The position numbers and the translations under genes are program-made. A DNA stretch of 64,000 nucleotides from positions 1 to 64,000 of the forward strand of contig NZ_QNFY01000013.1 in assembly GCF_003290185.1 (NCBI RefSeq). The letters run 5' to 3'. Shown in pieces: positions 62,307-64,000 of the stretch (its first letter is position 1; the number at the start of each line of letters is the position of its first letter). The notes beneath the pieces are model-generated. The model was not told where the DNA came from, did no database searches, and worked only from the letters and a program-made list of their open reading frames with translations. This stretch comes from Chryseobacterium lathyri (GTDB lineage: Bacteria > Bacteroidota > Bacteroidia > Flavobacteriales > Weeksellaceae).

Positions 62307-64000
62307 TTATAAAGTGCATCCTTTTTTATTATGTAATTGTTTATCAATCCAAGTTGCATTTTTATGATCCTTTAAAAAGTAATCCCACCATTCTAATATT
62401 CTCACCTGCAAATCTTCTGCTTCCGGGGTATTATTTAAAATTGTGTGGCTTTGGTTTGGATAAAATACTGCTATCACCTGTTTGCCATTCCGTTTTAAAC
62501 CGATATAAAATTCCTGTGTATGTTGCCATGGAACATTTTTATCTTTCATCCCTGCCCATAGCAATATGGGAGCATTGACCTGATCAACAAAATTTATCGG
62601 ATTGTTTTTATAATATTGCTCCTTGTTTTCAGAAAAGGGTGGCATTTGATGCTGACCATTTTCGATTCTAGCATATTCTGCAATTTTGAAATTATAATTA
62701 TATGAAAAGTAAGCCCTAACGATATCACTAAATCCAGAACTTGAAATATAAGCAGCAAAACGCTTAGATTGGGTCGCTATAAAATTCGTTTCATAACTAC
62801 CAAAAGAATGTCCGGTTAAACCCACTTTTGCCATATTAATGTTTGAATTGACCGACACCGCATCTAAAGCCTTGTCCACACAGTCCAATGCAGAAACCCC
62901 CATCCCTTTTGTAGAGATAGAAATGTCAGGTTCATAAACAAAGTATCCTCTTCGCAGTAATGATCTTCGATCATAGCCAATAAAAGATATTCCCAAAACT
63001 GGATATTTGTTTGCAGAAGTACTTTGTTTCTCGTAAACCTGTACGATCATTGGGTACTTTTTTTTAGGATCAAAATGAATTGGATAATAAAGGACTCCTT
63101 TCAATTCTTCATTGTCTTTGTTTTTATAGTGGACAATTTCCTGTTTTATTGTATTTGAAATACGATCAGATTTATTGCTCTGATAAATAACTCTATCCTG
63201 TATTTTTCCAAGGGAAGTATAAATCAACCGAGGTGCTAAATTGTAGTTTTCTTCTATCAAAAAACTATGTCGCTGTGTCGGATCAGTCTTAATTTCTGAA
63301 ATATAATTTAGAGTTTGGTTGTGTAATACTTTAAAATTGCCATTCTTATAACTTAAGATTGATGATCTATTTTCGTTGTCTTTCAATGTAAGTAGAAGTC
63401 CCTTATTCAGGTCTACAGTATTTGAATCTATATTTATTGAAAAACTACTATAATTTCCATTCGATGGATTTCTTTTAACATTTAATATACTTGAAATTTT
63501 CCCTTTTTCACCCATTCTATTTAAGTGCATTGTTTCTGTTTTAAACCACCAGAAATCCTCCATACCATTAAAAAAGATATAATTACCATCTAAACTGAAA
63601 ACTGGATTATGAAGGCCAGGTGGCAGAAATAAACTTGAACCGGAATCCAGATCTAAAATCCGACCATCTTTATCAGCTTCATTTAACAAAACTAAGTATT
63701 GACCATTTGGAGAATGTGAAATGCCAGAAGTTTTTGAAGATAATGGACAATATTTACCAGTTATTATATCATATAAGTAATAATCTACGAGTGGAACATA
63801 GGTAACATAATTATAATTTCCAACCGGATCGAAGCTTAAAAGAAACCTCTTATTGTTAATGGCGGCAAATGATGGAAACCTATCATTTGGGATTTTAATG
63901 CATTTACTGGTTAAAGTATTCCACAGATAGTACTCTGACCGTATACAACCTATATCCTTAGCTTTTAAATTGCTGTCATTACCATACCAAATATCAACTA
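62307..64000 (-). CDS. S9 prolyl-oligopeptidase-family serine peptidase, 5' end outside window
   Basis: About 563 C-terminal residues are visible. I read the frame back to base 64000 and found no stop or convincing start, so the gene continues to the right. The visible N-terminal part is propeller-like (for example NGQYLVLLNEADKDGRILDL). The catalytic alpha/beta-hydrolase domain is at the C terminus: Ser in GHSFGSYETNF, Asp in LLWAGMKDKNVPW and His in NQSHTIL. It would cleave or trim peptides, probably exported. Convergent with the MauE/DUF6520 pair, so it may process those peptides (inference). Confidence 0.88.
   Translation of the reverse strand, partial: VDIWYGNDSNLKAKDIGCIRSEYYLWNTLTSKCIKIPNDRFPSFAAINNKRFLLSFDPVGNYNYVTYVPLVDYYLYDIITGKYCPLSSKTSGISHSPNGQYLVLLNEADKDGRILDLDSGSSLFLPPGLHNPVFSLDGNYIFFNGMEDFWWFKTETMHLNRMGEKGKISSILNVKRNPSNGNYSSFSINIDSNTVDLNKGLLLTLKDNENRSSILSYKNGNFKVLHNQTLNYISEIKTDPTQRHSFLIEENYNLAPRLIYTSLGKIQDRVIYQSNKSDRISNTIKQEIVHYKNKDNEELKGVLYYPIHFDPKKKYPMIVQVYEKQSTSANKYPVLGISFIGYDRRSLLRRGYFVYEPDISISTKGMGVSALDCVDKALDAVSVNSNINMAKVGLTGHSFGSYETNFIATQSKRFAAYISSSGFSDIVRAYFSYNYNFKIAEYARIENGQHQMPPFSENKEQYYKNNPINFVDQVNAPILLWAGMKDKNVPWQHTQEFYIGLKRNGKQVIAVFYPNQSHTILNNTPEAEDLQVRILEWWDYFLKDHKNATWIDKQLHNKKGCTL

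Larger units (their letters stand above)
33950..64000. mobile_element. Mobile element B: integrative conjugative element at mnmE, right end outside window
   Basis: From the mnmE stop codon onward the gene content changes to ICE genes: Zn/HTH protein, tyrosine integrase, HTH, RteC, HTH, DUF3945, topoisomerase III, DUF1896 and a VirD4-like coupling protein, with SusCD/TlpA/DUF6520/MauE cargo. No right attachment site, relaxase or tra pore gene is seen before position 64000, so these should lie further right. Confidence 0.75.

Noticed and set aside
62307-63689. S9 peptidase as a complete gene starting at 63689
   Set aside because: That codon is TTG inside a conserved propeller-like region, and the frame is open to the window edge.
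57297-64000. Relaxase and tra pore genes of element B
   Set aside because: None was found here; only the coupling protein is present, so I did not infer a complete transfer apparatus.
1-64000. CRISPR arrays, rRNA or tRNA genes
   Set aside because: The repeat arrays have 10-bp contiguous units without spacers, and no tRNA-like cloverleaf or rRNA sequence was recognised by eye.

Overview
The window looks like a chromosome segment of an AT-rich Bacteroidota bacterium, most likely class Flavobacteriia and probably Chryseobacterium-like (Weeksellaceae). Support comes from a type IX secretion sorting domain, SusC/SusD pairs with FecR/ECF-sigma control, DUF6520 and DUF6526 proteins, TAnnTTTG-type -7 promoter elements, and conjugative-element genes of the CTnDOT kind. 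The genus is an inference from gene style only.

Layout. (1) 0-10.4 kb, chromosomal: a T9SS-exported repeat protein, then an ECF sigma / FecR / SusC / SusD / TlpA-thioredoxin operon, with a convergent DUF6520 peptide gene at its end. (2) About 10.46-19.45 kb, mobile element A: a small mobilizable island with a MobA/MobB relaxase pair and a palindrome-rich candidate oriT, a LytTR membrane regulator, DUF3408, an AbiEii/DUF6922 toxin-antitoxin pair, a long structured non-coding region, two Xis-like helix-turn-helix genes and an IntDOT-like integrase in which the first catalytic Arg is Ser. (3) About 19.5-33.9 kb, core genome: a TPR/AraC sensor-regulator, a thioredoxin flanked by two tiny lipoproteins, pruA, topoisomerase IB, Xaa-Pro aminopeptidase, a Crp-like regulator, two oxidoreductase-type genes, a MITE-like inverted repeat and mnmE. 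(4) 33.95 kb to beyond the right edge, mobile element B: a larger ICE that appears to be inserted at the 3' end of mnmE. It has a Zn/HTH protein, an integrase, RteC, a possible xis-orf3-exc excision module (HTH, DUF3945, topoisomerase III), DUF1896 and a VirD4/TraG coupling protein. A cargo block at 42.5-56.1 kb sits between topB and DUF1896.

How the genes work together. Three neighbourhoods (8.8-10.4, 42.5-55.6 and 59.5-64 kb) combine the same parts. These are small secreted DUF6520 peptides with a closely spaced Cys pair, MauE-type membrane redox proteins (one fused to a large periplasmic domain), TlpA thioredoxins, SusCD importers under ECF-sigma/FecR control, a TPR/AraC regulator and an S9 peptidase. 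I read this as a recurrent, partly mobile thiol-peptide export/uptake system. This is an inference, and it is the best candidate here for an undescribed system.

A second unexplained signal runs through both mobile elements. Arrays of degenerate repeats with an exact 10-bp period (typical unit GCCAAATNAT) lie about 30-52 bp upstream of many backbone genes (int, xis-like, DUF, TA and coupling-protein genes). I did not see them in front of the SusCD cargo. One-helical-turn phasing suggests cooperative binding by the element's own Xis-like HTH proteins.

No tRNA, rRNA or CRISPR array was recognised. The last gene runs off the right edge.
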